NCBI RefSeq assembly: GCF_000721605.1
Contig: NZ_JOIZ01000012.1
Span: 124,001 to 188,000 of the forward strand
Direction: 5' to 3'
Length of the DNA: 64,000 bases
Source of the DNA: Streptomyces sp. NRRL S-37
GTDB lineage: Bacteria; Actinomycetota; Actinomycetes; Streptomycetales; Streptomycetaceae
The notes under the pieces were generated by a model, which was given only the letters and a program-made list of their open reading frames with translations, ran no database searches and was not told where the DNA came from. Position numbers and translations under genes: made by a program. Below are positions 34,346 through 43,748 of this stretch, one piece after another; positions within the stretch are counted from its first letter, which is position 1, and every line of letters starts with the position of its first letter.

Positions 34346-37300
34346 ATGACGCGAGCCGAGCAGCCAACGGCCCCACAGCCGGCCCCCGACGACGCCCTCG
34401 TCGCGGACTCCCGCGAGCGTGCCGTCCGCGCCCTGCTGCGCCGACCCCAGCTGAGACGGCTGTGGAGCGCGCAGCTCGTGGGCGGGGTCGGTGACGTCCT
34501 CGCCCTCCTGGTCCTGGTCCTCCTGGTCCTGCAGGCGGCGGTCGCCGAGGGGTCCTTCGGCGGGGGCTACCGGGGCGTGGCGTTCGCAGTGGCGATCGTT
34601 TTCGGGGTACGCATCCTGGCGACACTGCTGTTCGGCGCCGTACTCCTCGGCCCGCTCACGTCGCTCACCTCGCAGGACGGACCGCTGGACCGCCGCTGGA
34701 CCATGGTCGGCGCGGACGGCCTGCGGGCCGCGCTGCTCATCGTGGCGCCGCTGTGGATCGACTGGACGCCCGGGGACGCGCCGGCCGTGCTTCTCGTCAC
34801 CGCCTTCGTGACCGGAGTCGCCGAGCGGTTCTGGACGGTGTGCCGCGAGAGCGCCGCGCCCGCCCTGCTGCCCGCCCCGCCCCCGGAGGGCGCGACCGTG
34901 CGCCCGCTGCCCGACCACATGGACGCGCTGCGCCGGCTGTCGCTGCGCACGGGCTTCGTGGCGATACCGCTCGCGGCCGTCACGCTCGTCGTCGCGGCCC
35001 TGCTCAACAACCTGCTCGGCACCGGGATCGACTGGTTCGGCGAACACCGGGCGGCCCTCGCCTCGTACGTCGCGGCCGGGCTGTTCGCCGCGTCGCTGTC
35101 CGTCCTGACCTCCCTGGAACTGCCCGGCACCCGCACCCCGCGCGCGCGGTCGCCGCTGGAGGGGCTGCGCCGCCCGAGGAGCGCCGCCGGCTCCGACAAG
35201 GGCCGCACCGGCGCGATGCCGCTGCTGGTGCTCGCGTCCGCGTCCGTCGCCGCCGCGGTGTCGGCCGCCGTCGCCGTGTCGGTGCTGCACGCCAAGGACC
35301 TGGGCGGCGGCCCCGTGCTGTACGGCCTGCTGGTGGCCGGGCTGACCGGCGGTGTCGTCGTCGGCATCCGTACGGCACCCGCCCTGCTGCCGGCCCTGTC
35401 CCGGCGCCGGCTGCTCGCGCTCGCCCTCGCCTTCACGGGCATCGCGCTGCTGGCCGCCGGACTCGTACCGGACGTCACCAGCGTGGTGCTGATCATGACG
35501 CTGGCCGGTGTCGGCGCGGGACTCGCCGCCAACACCGGGCACACCCTGCTCGACCAGGAGGCCGAGGACCAGCGGCGGGCCCGTGTCACCGAGCACCTGC
35601 ACGCGGTGGTCCGGGTCTTCGTGGCGCTCGGCGCGGTGATCGCCCCGCTGGTCGCCGCGGCCATCGGACCGCACCGGCTGGAGAACGGCCGGTTCGTCTT
35701 CGCGCACGGCGGTGCCGCTTTCACGCTGATGCTGGTCGGCGCGCTGCTGCTGCCGGTGGCCGCGCTGGTGCTGGCCAAGGTCGACGACCGCTCCGGCGTG
35801 CCGCTGCGGCAGGACCTGCGCGACGCGCTGCTCGGCGGCGCCGACCCGGACCAGACGCCCGCCGCCTCCGGCTTCTTCATCGCCCTGGAGGGCGGCGACG
35901 GCGCCGGGAAGTCCACCCAGGCCGAGGCCCTCGCCGAGTGGATCAGGGCCAAGGGCCACGAGGTCGTGCTCACCCGGGAACCCGGCGCCACCCCGGTCGG
36001 CAAGCGGCTGCGCTCCATCCTGCTGGACGTCTCCAGCGCCGGACTCTCGCACCGCGCGGAGGCACTGCTGTACGCCGCGGACCGCGCGGAGCACATCGAC
36101 ACCGTCGTACGGCCCGCCCTGGAGCGCGGCGCCGTCGTCCTCACCGACCGGTACATCGACTCCTCCGTCGCCTACCAGGGCGCCGGGCGCGATCTGTCAC
36201 CGACCGAGATCGCCCGCATCAACCGCTGGGCGACCGACGGGCTGGTGCCGAACCTGACGGTGCTGCTGGACGTGGCCCCGGAGACCGCGCGGGAACGCTT
36301 CACCGAGGCGCCGGACCGGCTGGAGTCGGAACCCGCCGAGTTCCACGCGCGCGTGCGGGCCGGTTTCCTCACCCTGGCCGCGGCCGACCCCGGCCGCTAC
36401 CTGGTGGTCGACGCCGGCCAGGAACCGGAGGCGGTCACCACGGTGATCCGGCACCGGCTCGACCAGGTACTGCCACTGTCCGAGGCCGAGATCCAGGCCC
36501 GCGAGGAAGCACGCCGCAAGGCCGAGGAGGAGGCCCGCCGCAAGGCGGAGGAGGAGGCGGCCCGCAAGGCCGAGGAGGAGCGCCTGGAGCGCGAGCGCCA
36601 GGAGCAGCTCGCCCGGCTGCGCGCCGAGGAGGAGGAGCGCAAGCGGCGCGAGCTGGAGGAGGCCCAGCGGCGCGAGGCGGAACGGCAGGCGGAGGAGGCC
36701 CGGCAGCGGGCCGAGGAAGCACGCCGGCGCGCGGAGGAGGAGCGGCTGCGGCTGCTCGCCGAGGAGAAGGCGCGCGCCGAGGAGGAGGCCCGCCGCAAGG
36801 CCGAGGAGGAGCGCCGACGCAAGCAGGCCGAGGAGGAGGCGCGGCTGCGCGCCGAGGCCGAGGCGCTGCGCCTGGAGAAGCAGCGCAAGGCCGAGGAGGC
36901 GCTGCTGCGCGCGGAGCAGGCCCGGCGGCTGGCCGAGCAGGCGGCGGCCGCGGCGGAGGCGGGACCGAAGACGACGACCACCCCCAGTGCCGCTGCCGCG
37001 CGCGGGCGGACGGCCGACGAGGCGGCGACCGTGCCGACGCCGGTGGTGACGCCGACGAACGCGTCGGGCGGACCGGTCGACGAGACCGCCGTGCTGCCCC
37101 GGGTGCCGGAGGAGGACGACGGGCAGCGGTCCGGCGGCCGGTCCGGGGTGTCCGACGCCGAGGTGACGACCGAGCTGCCGATGCCGCCGGTTCCGCCGGG
37201 CGCGGCGGACGAGACGGCGGTGCTGCCCCCGGTACGGGGAGACGAGCAGGGCCCCGCGGACCGGAGGGTGCCGTCCGGCTACTTCCGGGACGAGCGTCCG

Positions 37301-37510
37301 GCGAGCGGCCCCGAGGACACCGACGTCCCCGACGACCGCACGCGCGAGCTGCCCCGGATCGACCCCGAGGACTCGCCCCGCCGCCGGCAGCGTCCGGACT
37401 GGGCCGAGGAGACCCCGCTGGACGATCTGCCGACGCTGGCCGACGAGCTGCTGGGCCCCCGCGACGGCGAGGACGGTGACGAGGACGGCCGCCGGGGGCG
37501 CCGGCGCTGA
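34346..37510 (+). CDS. tmk: thymidylate kinase fused to an MFS-like transporter and a coiled-coil tail
   Basis: A 1054-aa multi-domain protein. Residues about 25-490 are a major-facilitator-like membrane domain with about 11-12 helices. Residues about 508-712 are dTMP kinase: P-loop GGDGAGKST with Lys522, TREPGATPVG, DRYIDSSVAYQG, all intact, so the kinase should be active in the dTMP to dTDP step. Residues about 713-870 are a continuous EEARRKAEEE-type coiled coil. The acidic Pro/Asp-rich tail ends the protein. A -10-like TAGGCT ends 9 bases before ATG 34346 and there is no ribosome site, so the mRNA is probably leaderless. The delta' gene follows 88 bases later. What the membrane part transports is unknown. 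Confidence 0.92.
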   Translation: MTRAEQPTAPQPAPDDALVADSRERAVRALLRRPQLRRLWSAQLVGGVGDVLALLVLVLLVLQAAVAEGSFGGGYRGVAFAVAIVFGVRILATLLFGAVLLGPLTSLTSQDGPLDRRWTMVGADGLRAALLIVAPLWIDWTPGDAPAVLLVTAFVTGVAERFWTVCRESAAPALLPAPPPEGATVRPLPDHMDALRRLSLRTGFVAIPLAAVTLVVAALLNNLLGTGIDWFGEHRAALASYVAAGLFAASLSVLTSLELPGTRTPRARSPLEGLRRPRSAAGSDKGRTGAMPLLVLASASVAAAVSAAVAVSVLHAKDLGGGPVLYGLLVAGLTGGVVVGIRTAPALLPALSRRRLLALALAFTGIALLAAGLVPDVTSVVLIMTLAGVGAGLAANTGHTLLDQEAEDQRRARVTEHLHAVVRVFVALGAVIAPLVAAAIGPHRLENGRFVFAHGGAAFTLMLVGALLLPVAALVLAKVDDRSGVPLRQDLRDALLGGADPDQTPAASGFFIALEGGDGAGKSTQAEALAEWIRAKGHEVVLTREPGATPVGKRLRSILLDVSSAGLSHRAEALLYAADRAEHIDTVVRPALERGAVVLTDRYIDSSVAYQGAGRDLSPTEIARINRWATDGLVPNLTVLLDVAPETARERFTEAPDRLESEPAEFHARVRAGFLTLAAADPGRYLVVDAGQEPEAVTTVIRHRLDQVLPLSEAEIQAREEARRKAEEEARRKAEEEAARKAEEERLERERQEQLARLRAEEEERKRRELEEAQRREAERQAEEARQRAEEARRRAEEERLRLLAEEKARAEEEARRKAEEERRRKQAEEEARLRAEAEALRLEKQRKAEEALLRAEQARRLAEQAAAAAEAGPKTTTTPSAAAARGRTADEAATVPTPVVTPTNASGGPVDETAVLPRVPEEDDGQRSGGRSGVSDAEVTTELPMPPVPPGAADETAVLPPVRGDEQGPADRRVPSGYFRDERPASGPEDTDVPDDRTRELPRIDPEDSPRRRQRPDWAEETPLDDLPTLADELLGPRDGEDGDEDGRRGRRR

Positions 37511-37598
37511 CCGCCGGGTCCGCGGGTGCGGGCGTTGTCAGTGCCCACCCGCACAATGGATCCGGTAAGGCAGACGTGACGGAAGGACGGGCTGACCC

Positions 37599-38804
37599 AT
37601 GACCGTGTGGGACGACCTCGTCGGGCAGGAGCGGGTGAGCGAGCGGCTCGACGGCGCCGCCCGCGACGCCGACGCGCTCGTCACCGCCGCGGCGGCCGGC
37701 GCACCCCCGCCGGAGGCGTCGAGGATGACGCACGCCTGGCTGTTCACGGGCCCGCCCGGCGCGGGAGTGACACAGACGGCGCGGGCCTTCGCCGCGGCGC
37801 TGCAGTGCGTGAGCCCCGACCGGGCCCTGGGCGGCGCGCCCGGCTGCGGCTTCTGCGACGGATGCCACACGGCGCTCATCGGCACCCACGCGGACGTCAC
37901 GACGGTCGCCGCCGTAGGAGCGGTGATCCGCGTCATGGACATGCGCGACACCGTCCGCAAGTCGTACACGGCTCCGGCGAACGGCCGCTGGCAGGTGATC
38001 CTCGTCGAGGACGCCGAGCGGCTGAACGAGAACTCCGCCAACGCCGTCCTCAAGGCCGTCGAGGAGCCCGCCTCGCGCACGGTCTGGCTGTTGTGCGCCC
38101 CGTCCGTCGAGGACGTCCTGCCCACGATCCGCTCCCGCTGCCGCCACCTGAACCTGCGCACGCCGTCGGTGGAGGCCGTCGCCGACATGCTCGTCCGGCG
38201 CGAAGGCATCGAACCGGACGTCGCCGCCGCCGTGGCCCGCGCCACCCAGGGCGACGTCGACCGTGCCCGCCGCCTGGCCACCGACCCGACCGCCCGCGCA
38301 CGCCGCGCCGCTGTGCTGAAGCTGCCCCTGCGGGTCGAGGACATCGGTGGCGCGCTCAAGGCGGCCCAGGAGCTGGTCGACGTGGCGGCCGAGGACGCCA
38401 AGCAGCTCGCCGAGGAGGTGGAGACCAAGGAGACCGAGGAACTGAAGGCGGCGTTGGGCGCAGCCCAGGGCGGCCGCCTGCCGCGCGGCACGGCAGGCGT
38501 GATCAAGGACCTCGAGGACGATCAGAAACGCCGCAGACGGCGCACGCAGCGCAACACCCTCGACATCGCGCTGAGCGACCTGACCGGCTTCTACCGCGAC
38601 GTCCTCGCCCTCCAGCTCGGCTCCCGCGTCGCCCTCGCCAACGGCGACGCCGAGGACGTACTGGAGCGGATGGCCCGCAGCAGCTCCCCGGAGTCCACGC
38701 TCCGCCGCATCGAGGCGATCGCGGCGTGCGGCAAGGCCCTGGACCGCAACGTGGCCCCGCTGCTCGCGGTGGAGGCGATGACGATGGCCCTCAGAGCGGG
38801 CTGA
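37599..38804 (+). CDS. holB: DNA polymerase III delta' subunit
   Basis: Clamp-loader stator subunit, 401 aa, AAA+ fold. The P-loop position reads GPPGAGVTQ with Val instead of Lys, as expected for an ATP-inactive delta'. Zinc-module cysteines are C-x12-C-x2-C-x2-C (ending CGFCDGC), and the SRC arginine-finger motif is in TIRSRCRH. Residues 270-310 include an unusual charged KETEELKAALGA segment. In M. tuberculosis holB (Rv3644c) lies near topA too. It is probably in one unit with the tmk fusion; both supply replication. Confidence 0.93.
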   Translation: MTVWDDLVGQERVSERLDGAARDADALVTAAAAGAPPPEASRMTHAWLFTGPPGAGVTQTARAFAAALQCVSPDRALGGAPGCGFCDGCHTALIGTHADVTTVAAVGAVIRVMDMRDTVRKSYTAPANGRWQVILVEDAERLNENSANAVLKAVEEPASRTVWLLCAPSVEDVLPTIRSRCRHLNLRTPSVEAVADMLVRREGIEPDVAAAVARATQGDVDRARRLATDPTARARRAAVLKLPLRVEDIGGALKAAQELVDVAAEDAKQLAEEVETKETEELKAALGAAQGGRLPRGTAGVIKDLEDDQKRRRRRTQRNTLDIALSDLTGFYRDVLALQLGSRVALANGDAEDVLERMARSSSPESTLRRIEAIAACGKALDRNVAPLLAVEAMTMALRAG

Positions 38805-38900
38805 CCGAGAGGTCCGCTCAGCGGCTCGACGCGGTCACTCGTACGAGGCACGGCGTGCACACTGAGCACCCATTCCGTTGCACACAGTTACGCTCGCAGT

Positions 38901-40487
38901 ATGCACACAAGGCGCACTCACCGCAGGACCCGTACCGGAACCGGAGCCGCTCTGCTCGCCGCCGTCACACTGCTGGTCCCGGGCTGCTCCTCGGGAAGCA
39001 GCCCGAGCACGGCCAGCGCGGCGGCGGAGGAGGCGGCCCTCGCCCCCCTGCCCCGCTCCACACCCGCCGCCCTCACGCCGTACTACGGGCAGAAACCCGC
39101 CTGGCGTGACTGCGGAGTCCCCGGTTTCCAGTGCGCCACGCTGAAGGTCCCGCTCGACTACGCCGAACCGAAGGCCGGTGACGTGCGCCTCGCCCTCACC
39201 CGCAAGAAGGCCACCGGCCCGGGAAAGCGGCTGGGCTCCCTGCTGGTGAACCCCGGCGGTCCGGGCGGCTCGGCGATCGGCTACGTCCAGGCGTACGCCG
39301 GGATCGGCTACCCGGCCGGCGTGCGCGCCCGCTACGACATGGTGGCCGTCGACCCGCGGGGCGTCGCCCGCAGCGAACCCGTCGAGTGCCTGGACGGGGC
39401 CGGGATGGACGCGTACACGCGGACGGACATCACCCCGGACGACGCGAAGGAGACCGGCGCGCTGGTCGCGTCGTACAAGAAGTTCGCCGAGGGCTGCGGG
39501 GCGGACGCGCCGAAGCTGCTGCGCCATGTGTCCACCGTCGAGGCGGCCCGGGACATGGACATCGTCCGGGCCGCGCTGGGCGACGAGAAGCTGAACTACG
39601 TCGGCGCCTCGTACGGCACCTTCCTCGGTGCGACCTACGCCGGCCTGTTCCCGGACCGGGCGGGCCGGCTCGTCCTGGACGGCGCGATGGACCCCTCGCT
39701 GTCCGCGCGCCGGCTCAACCTGGAACAGACGGAGGGCTTCGACACGGCGTTCACCGCCTTCGCCGAGGACTGCGTGCGGCAGGACGACTGCCCGCTCGGC
39801 GGCCGGGGCACCACTCCCGGACAGGCCGGCAAGAACCTCGAGGCGTTCTTCGCGAAGCTCGACGCCCGTCCGATCCCCACCGGTGACGCCGACGGCCGCA
39901 GGCTCACCGAGTCGCTCGCGACGATTGGCGTGATCGCCGCGATGTACGACGAGGGCGCCTGGCAGCAGCTGCGCGAGGCGCTGACGGCCGCGATGAAGGA
40001 GAACGACGGCGCGGGGCTCCTCCTTCTCTCCGACAGCTACTACGAGCGTGACGCACACGGCGACTACAGCAATCTGATGTTCGCCAACGCGGCCGTGAAC
40101 TGCCTCGACCTCCCGCCCGCCTTCGGCTCCCCGGACGAGGTGCGCAAGGCGCTCCCCGCCTTCGAGAAGGCGTCCCCGGTGTTCGGCGAGGGCCTCGCCT
40201 GGGCCTCCCTGAACTGCGCGTACTGGCCGGTGCGGGCCACGGGTGAGGCGCGGCGCATCGAGGCGAAGGGCGCGGCCCCGATCGTCGTCGTCGGCACCAC
40301 CCGTGACCCGGCCACCCCGTACCGCTGGGCCGAGGCCCTGGCCGGCCAGCTCTCCTCGGCCCGCCTCCTCACCTACGAGGGCGACGGCCACACCGCCTAC
40401 GGCCGGGGCAGCGCCTGCGTCGACTCCGCGATCAACACCTACCTGCTCGACGGCACCCCGCCGAAGGACGGAAAGCGCTGCTCATAG
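38901..40487 (+). CDS. secreted tripeptidyl aminopeptidase (Tap-like lipoprotein)
   Basis: Extracellular exo-peptidase of the alpha/beta hydrolase S33/S37-type TAP family, 528 aa. The twin-basic signal region MHTRRTHRRTRTG and lipobox LVPGC (Cys29) suggest a lipid-anchored form, perhaps Tat-exported. NPGGPGGSA forms the oxyanion hole. The triad is Ser237 (GASYGTF), Asp469 (RDPATPY) and His497 (GDGHTAY), with the TAP C-terminal domain around the last two. TACGCT at 38889-38894 ends six bases before the ATG, and no ribosome site is visible, so it looks leaderless. Confidence 0.92.
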   Translation: MHTRRTHRRTRTGTGAALLAAVTLLVPGCSSGSSPSTASAAAEEAALAPLPRSTPAALTPYYGQKPAWRDCGVPGFQCATLKVPLDYAEPKAGDVRLALTRKKATGPGKRLGSLLVNPGGPGGSAIGYVQAYAGIGYPAGVRARYDMVAVDPRGVARSEPVECLDGAGMDAYTRTDITPDDAKETGALVASYKKFAEGCGADAPKLLRHVSTVEAARDMDIVRAALGDEKLNYVGASYGTFLGATYAGLFPDRAGRLVLDGAMDPSLSARRLNLEQTEGFDTAFTAFAEDCVRQDDCPLGGRGTTPGQAGKNLEAFFAKLDARPIPTGDADGRRLTESLATIGVIAAMYDEGAWQQLREALTAAMKENDGAGLLLLSDSYYERDAHGDYSNLMFANAAVNCLDLPPAFGSPDEVRKALPAFEKASPVFGEGLAWASLNCAYWPVRATGEARRIEAKGAAPIVVVGTTRDPATPYRWAEALAGQLSSARLLTYEGDGHTAYGRGSACVDSAINTYLLDGTPPKDGKRCS

Positions 40488-40500
40488 CCGGTACGACCAT

Positions 40501-40534
40501 CCCCGGAGGCATACGCTCCGGCCCGCCTCCGGGG
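40501..40534 (+). terminator. terminator of the aminopeptidase gene
   Basis: Perfect 10-bp stem CCCCGGAGGC / GCCTCCGGGG with a 14-base loop, 13 bases after the stop codon. Confidence 0.83.
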
Positions 40535-40605
40535 CCGGTACGAAGCACCCCCGGAAACTGTGTAGACTTACCGACGTTGCTGATCGCACCATGAGTGCGC
40601 AGCGC

Positions 40606-40679
40606 GCCGCCTTAGCTCAGATGGCCAGAGCAACGCACTCGTAATGCGTAGGTCTCGGGTTCGAATCCCGAAGGCGGCT
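40606..40679 (+). tRNA. tRNA-Thr(CGT)
   Basis: Full cloverleaf: acceptor GCCGCCT / AGGCGGC, D arm GCTC...GAGC, anticodon stem ACGCA/TGCGT with loop CTCGTAA giving anticodon CGT (reads ACG), variable AGGTC, and T arm TCGGG-TTCGAAT-CCCGA. CCA is not encoded. It is followed by its own hairpin terminator. Confidence 0.97.
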
Positions 40680-40684
40680 CCGGT

Positions 40685-40720
40685 AAAGGCCAGGTCGCAT
40701 GACATGTGATCTGGCCTTTT
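40685..40720 (+). terminator. terminator of tRNA-Thr
   Basis: Stem AAAGGCCAG / CTGGCCTTT with further CATG/CATG pairing in the loop and a TTTT end: the most classical intrinsic terminator in the window. Confidence 0.88.
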
Positions 40721-40742
40721 GTGTTGTGCCGGGCAGGACACG

Positions 40743-40960
40743 TCATGCGGCCGGGGTGCCGCGAGGCGGCTTGCGTGAGCGGGGCGGTCCGGTGCCCCCG
40801 CTTCCGGGGCTTCTTCCGGCGGCCTTCTTCTTGGCTCTGGCCTCGGCTTTCGCCAGGCCGGCACCTTTTGGGCAGCTTTGACGGTCAGCCGGTCGATCAG
40901 TTCCGCGACCGGGAGCGAATGCGATGTGATCCGTACCCGGTGGAGCCGGGATGTACGGGC
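40743..40960 (-). pseudogene. possible decayed gene beside tRNA-Thr
   Basis: On the minus strand two frames look like halves of one basic protein end: HSLPVAELIDRLTVKAAQK in one frame, then KGAGLAKAEARAKKKAAGR in another, joining at the CAAAAGG run near 40868. The reading ends at TCA 40743. A single frameshift would join them. No start or ribosome site was found and I do not recognise the family. It could be a remnant of an element that once used the tRNA as an integration site. The rest of 40961-41408 is non-coding with no clear signal other than an AGGAG before the next gene. Confidence 0.3.
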
Positions 40961-41408
40961 GCGGGCCCGGCCTCCGCTCGGCACTGCTGCCGGTTGACGC
41001 CGGAACCCCGGGTTCCGGGAGCCTTGACGGCATTCGGAGATGGCGGGGTGCTGATCGTCCGAGCGGTCACCGGGGCACTGCCCGTCCCGTCCGTACCGCG
41101 CAGGACGGCCCGCCGTGAGTCCGGTCGAGCAGGGGCCGAAAGGTGCCGGAAGGTGATGCGGCGAGTCGGCCAGGGGGATTCGGCGGTGCGGGCCCCGGAG
41201 AGTCCTCCGTGGCAGCGCGGGGCGGTCGGTGAGCGGACGGGACGCTGTGTCGCCTTCCGTTCATCTCACCGGGGTTTGGGCGCAACCAGGTGCAATCCAG
41301 AGTTAGTTGAGTGAGCCGTGAGCTGTGAGCCGCCGGAGCGGCCGGCGGCACCGGCGGCCACTGACGACATCGCACCGTCCGCCCCACCTTCGACAAGGAG
41401 CAGTGTTC

Positions 41409-42728
41409 ATGCCACGTCAGCACGAACCACCGGCCGGTGAGACGACGCCTTCCCTGGCCGTCCGCCGTGCTGTCGCCGTGCCCGTGCCGGGCGAGGATCC
41501 CGGCGCGGACCTGAGACCGCGCACGCCGGAGTCTGCTCCCGTCCCCGAAACCGCCCCCGAATCCGCCGCCGGTCCGGACACCTCGGCACCGACGGCACCG
41601 ACGGCACCGTTCTCCGAGCCCGCTCCCGGCCGGCGCACCCGGTGGGGCTCCCGGTCCGCCGCCGGGGAACCGGCGGCAACCGAGGAGGAAGAGAGGCAGG
41701 AGGAACAGCAGGGGCGGGCGGCGGAGTCCGACGGAGCGGAAGCCGAGGCCGCGGCCGGTGTGGTCGCGGCCGGGAACGGCGACGGCGCGAAAGCGGACGC
41801 GAAAGCGGACGCGGACGGGACGGCACCGGGACGCCTGCGCGGCCCCATGGTGGCCGCGGCCGCCATCGTGGGGGCGGTGCTGATCTGCGTACCCCTCCTG
41901 GTCCTCGGTCTCACCCGTGAAGAAGAGGACCGTACGGTCGAGACGGCTCCCGTCGGCGGAACGACGCTCGATCCCGGTACGTCCGACGACATCCCGGCCG
42001 CCGACTACCGGGCCGCGTCCCCGGCCTCCTCGGCGTCGCCGAGCAGAGCCGAGTCCGAGTCGAAGCCCAAGTCGGAGCCCAAGCCCAAGTCGGAGCCCTC
42101 GCCCTCCCGGTCGGCCGAGGTGAAGGCCGCGCCCCCGTCCGGCACCGAGAAGAAGGCCGACGGCGAGAAGAAGGCCGACGGCGAGGCCGGGAAACCGAAG
42201 GCGAAGAGTTCCCCCGCGATCACCGCCCGGCAACTGGCCAACGCCCTCTCCACCCGCGTCAACGCGCAGTTGAAGAATGTCGCGACCGGCAAGTGCGCCG
42301 ACCTGCCCTACTTCGAGAAGGGGTCGGTCGACGGCCCGGTGAGCCAGTTCGACTGCCGGCCCACCACCCAGGACAACCAGCTCTGGGACCTGGAGGTGGC
42401 CGACGCGGACGGCGGGCCCGGCGGAGCGAGCCTCTTCGTCATCAGGAACCGCAAGGACGGGCTGTGCATGGACCTGCCCTACTACGGCAGTGTCGCGGCC
42501 GGGACCAAGGTCACCGAGTACCACTGCAGGCCGGCCGCGGACAACCAGCTCTGGTGGCTGGACCCGAGGCCGGGGGGTTACCGGATCCGCAACGCCGCGA
42601 GCGATCTGTGCATGAGCGTGGCCGGCGGCAGTTCCGCCGGGAACGACGCCAGGCTCAAGGTGGCGCGGTGCGGCTCGGGGACGGGCGAGCAGCGCTGGTC
42701 CGTCGTCTCCGTGGTGAAGCCCTCCTGA
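41409..42728 (+). CDS. membrane-anchored ricin-B-type lectin domain protein
   Basis: A 439-aa protein. Residues 1-145 are low-complexity (Pro/Ala/Glu) and presumably cytoplasmic. One membrane helix spans about 148-170 (MVAAAAIVGAVLICVPLLVLG). Next comes a KPKSEPKPKSEP-type wall-spanning linker, and residues about 275-439 form a beta-trefoil with QxW motifs (DNQLWDL, DNQLWWL, EQRWSVV) and paired cysteines. It should present a carbohydrate-binding module at the cell surface. No catalytic domain is attached. AAGGAG lies before ATG 41409. Confidence 0.82.
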   Translation: MPRQHEPPAGETTPSLAVRRAVAVPVPGEDPGADLRPRTPESAPVPETAPESAAGPDTSAPTAPTAPFSEPAPGRRTRWGSRSAAGEPAATEEEERQEEQQGRAAESDGAEAEAAAGVVAAGNGDGAKADAKADADGTAPGRLRGPMVAAAAIVGAVLICVPLLVLGLTREEEDRTVETAPVGGTTLDPGTSDDIPAADYRAASPASSASPSRAESESKPKSEPKPKSEPSPSRSAEVKAAPPSGTEKKADGEKKADGEAGKPKAKSSPAITARQLANALSTRVNAQLKNVATGKCADLPYFEKGSVDGPVSQFDCRPTTQDNQLWDLEVADADGGPGGASLFVIRNRKDGLCMDLPYYGSVAAGTKVTEYHCRPAADNQLWWLDPRPGGYRIRNAASDLCMSVAGGSSAGNDARLKVARCGSGTGEQRWSVVSVVKPS

Positions 42729-42820
42729 ACGACCTCACCGCCCGGCCTACGGCGGGAGTCCATGGCATGAACGGCTAACATCGCGAACGCAGTCGTCGGC
42801 CGGGATGGTGAGGTGAGGAC

Positions 42821-43714
42821 GTGGGGACACCGAGGATCGCCGTCGCCGTGGTGACCATGGGGAACCGGCCCGCCGAGGTGGACGCGTTGCTGGAGTCCGT
42901 GGCGAAGCAGGACCTTCCGCCCGCGCGGATCGTCGTCGTGGGCAACGGCTGCCCGCTGCCCGAGTTCGCCCGGCGGCTGTCGCTCCCCGGCGAGGTCACC
43001 GTCGTGGAGCTGGAGGAGAACCTCGGCTGCCCCGGCGGGCGGAACGCGGCGATCGCGCGGCTGCGGGAGTTCGGGGACGCGGACGTCGTCGTCGAGCTGG
43101 ACGACGACGGGCTGCTCGTCGACGCCGATGTGCTGCGCCGTGTGGGGGAGTTGTACGCCGCCGACGAGCGGCTCGGGATCGTCGGCTTCCGGATCGCCGA
43201 CGAGCTGGGGGAGACCCAGCAGCGGCATGTGCCACGGGTCGGGAAGTCGGATCCGATGCGCGGCGGGTACGTCACCGGGTTTCTCGGCGGCGGGCACGCG
43301 CTGCGGATGACGATGCTGGACGAGATCGGCGACTGGCCCGCCGCGTTCTTCTTCGCGCACGAGGAGACCGACCTCGCCTGGCGGGCCGTCGACGCCGGGT
43401 GGCGGATCCTCTACGCGCCCGAACTGTTGCTCCAGCACCCGAAGACCTCCCCCGCCCGGCACGCCATCTACTACCGGGTGAACGCCCGCAACCGCGTGTG
43501 GCTGGCCCGGCGGCGGCTTCCGCTCGTGCTCGTCCCCGTCCACCTCGGGGTGTGGATGCTGCTCACCCTGGCGCGGAACCGGTCGGCCAGCGGGCTGCGG
43601 GCCTGGTTCGGAGGGTTCGCGGAAGGGCTGCGGGAGCCGGCCGGGGAGCGGCGGGCCATGAGCTGGCGGACGGTGTGGCGGCTCACCCGGCTCGGCCGGC
43701 CACCGGTCATCTGA
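42821..43714 (+). CDS. GT2-family glycosyltransferase
   Basis: A 297-aa GT-A-fold enzyme. It has AVVTMGNRPAEVDALLESV (start of the nucleotide-sugar-binding fold), ENLGCPGGRNAAIARL, the DxD-like ELDDDGLL, and a HEETDLAWRAVDAGW acceptor-site block as in rhamnosyl- and galactofuranosyl-transferase-like GT2 enzymes. A hydrophobic C-terminal segment (LVLVPVHLGVWMLLTLA) may attach it to the membrane. GTG 42821 follows GGTGAGGTGAGG. Sugar and acceptor unknown; cell-wall or surface glycan likely. The next gene is convergent 34 bases on. Confidence 0.86.
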   Translation: MGTPRIAVAVVTMGNRPAEVDALLESVAKQDLPPARIVVVGNGCPLPEFARRLSLPGEVTVVELEENLGCPGGRNAAIARLREFGDADVVVELDDDGLLVDADVLRRVGELYAADERLGIVGFRIADELGETQQRHVPRVGKSDPMRGGYVTGFLGGGHALRMTMLDEIGDWPAAFFFAHEETDLAWRAVDAGWRILYAPELLLQHPKTSPARHAIYYRVNARNRVWLARRRLPLVLVPVHLGVWMLLTLARNRSASGLRAWFGGFAEGLREPAGERRAMSWRTVWRLTRLGRPPVI

Positions 43715-43748
43715 CCCGGCGGGCGCCACGACCAGGGGGCCGGACCGG

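Noticed and set aside
31276..34347. 1023-aa minus-strand frame across topA
   Set aside because: Antisense shadow of an unmistakable type IA topoisomerase.
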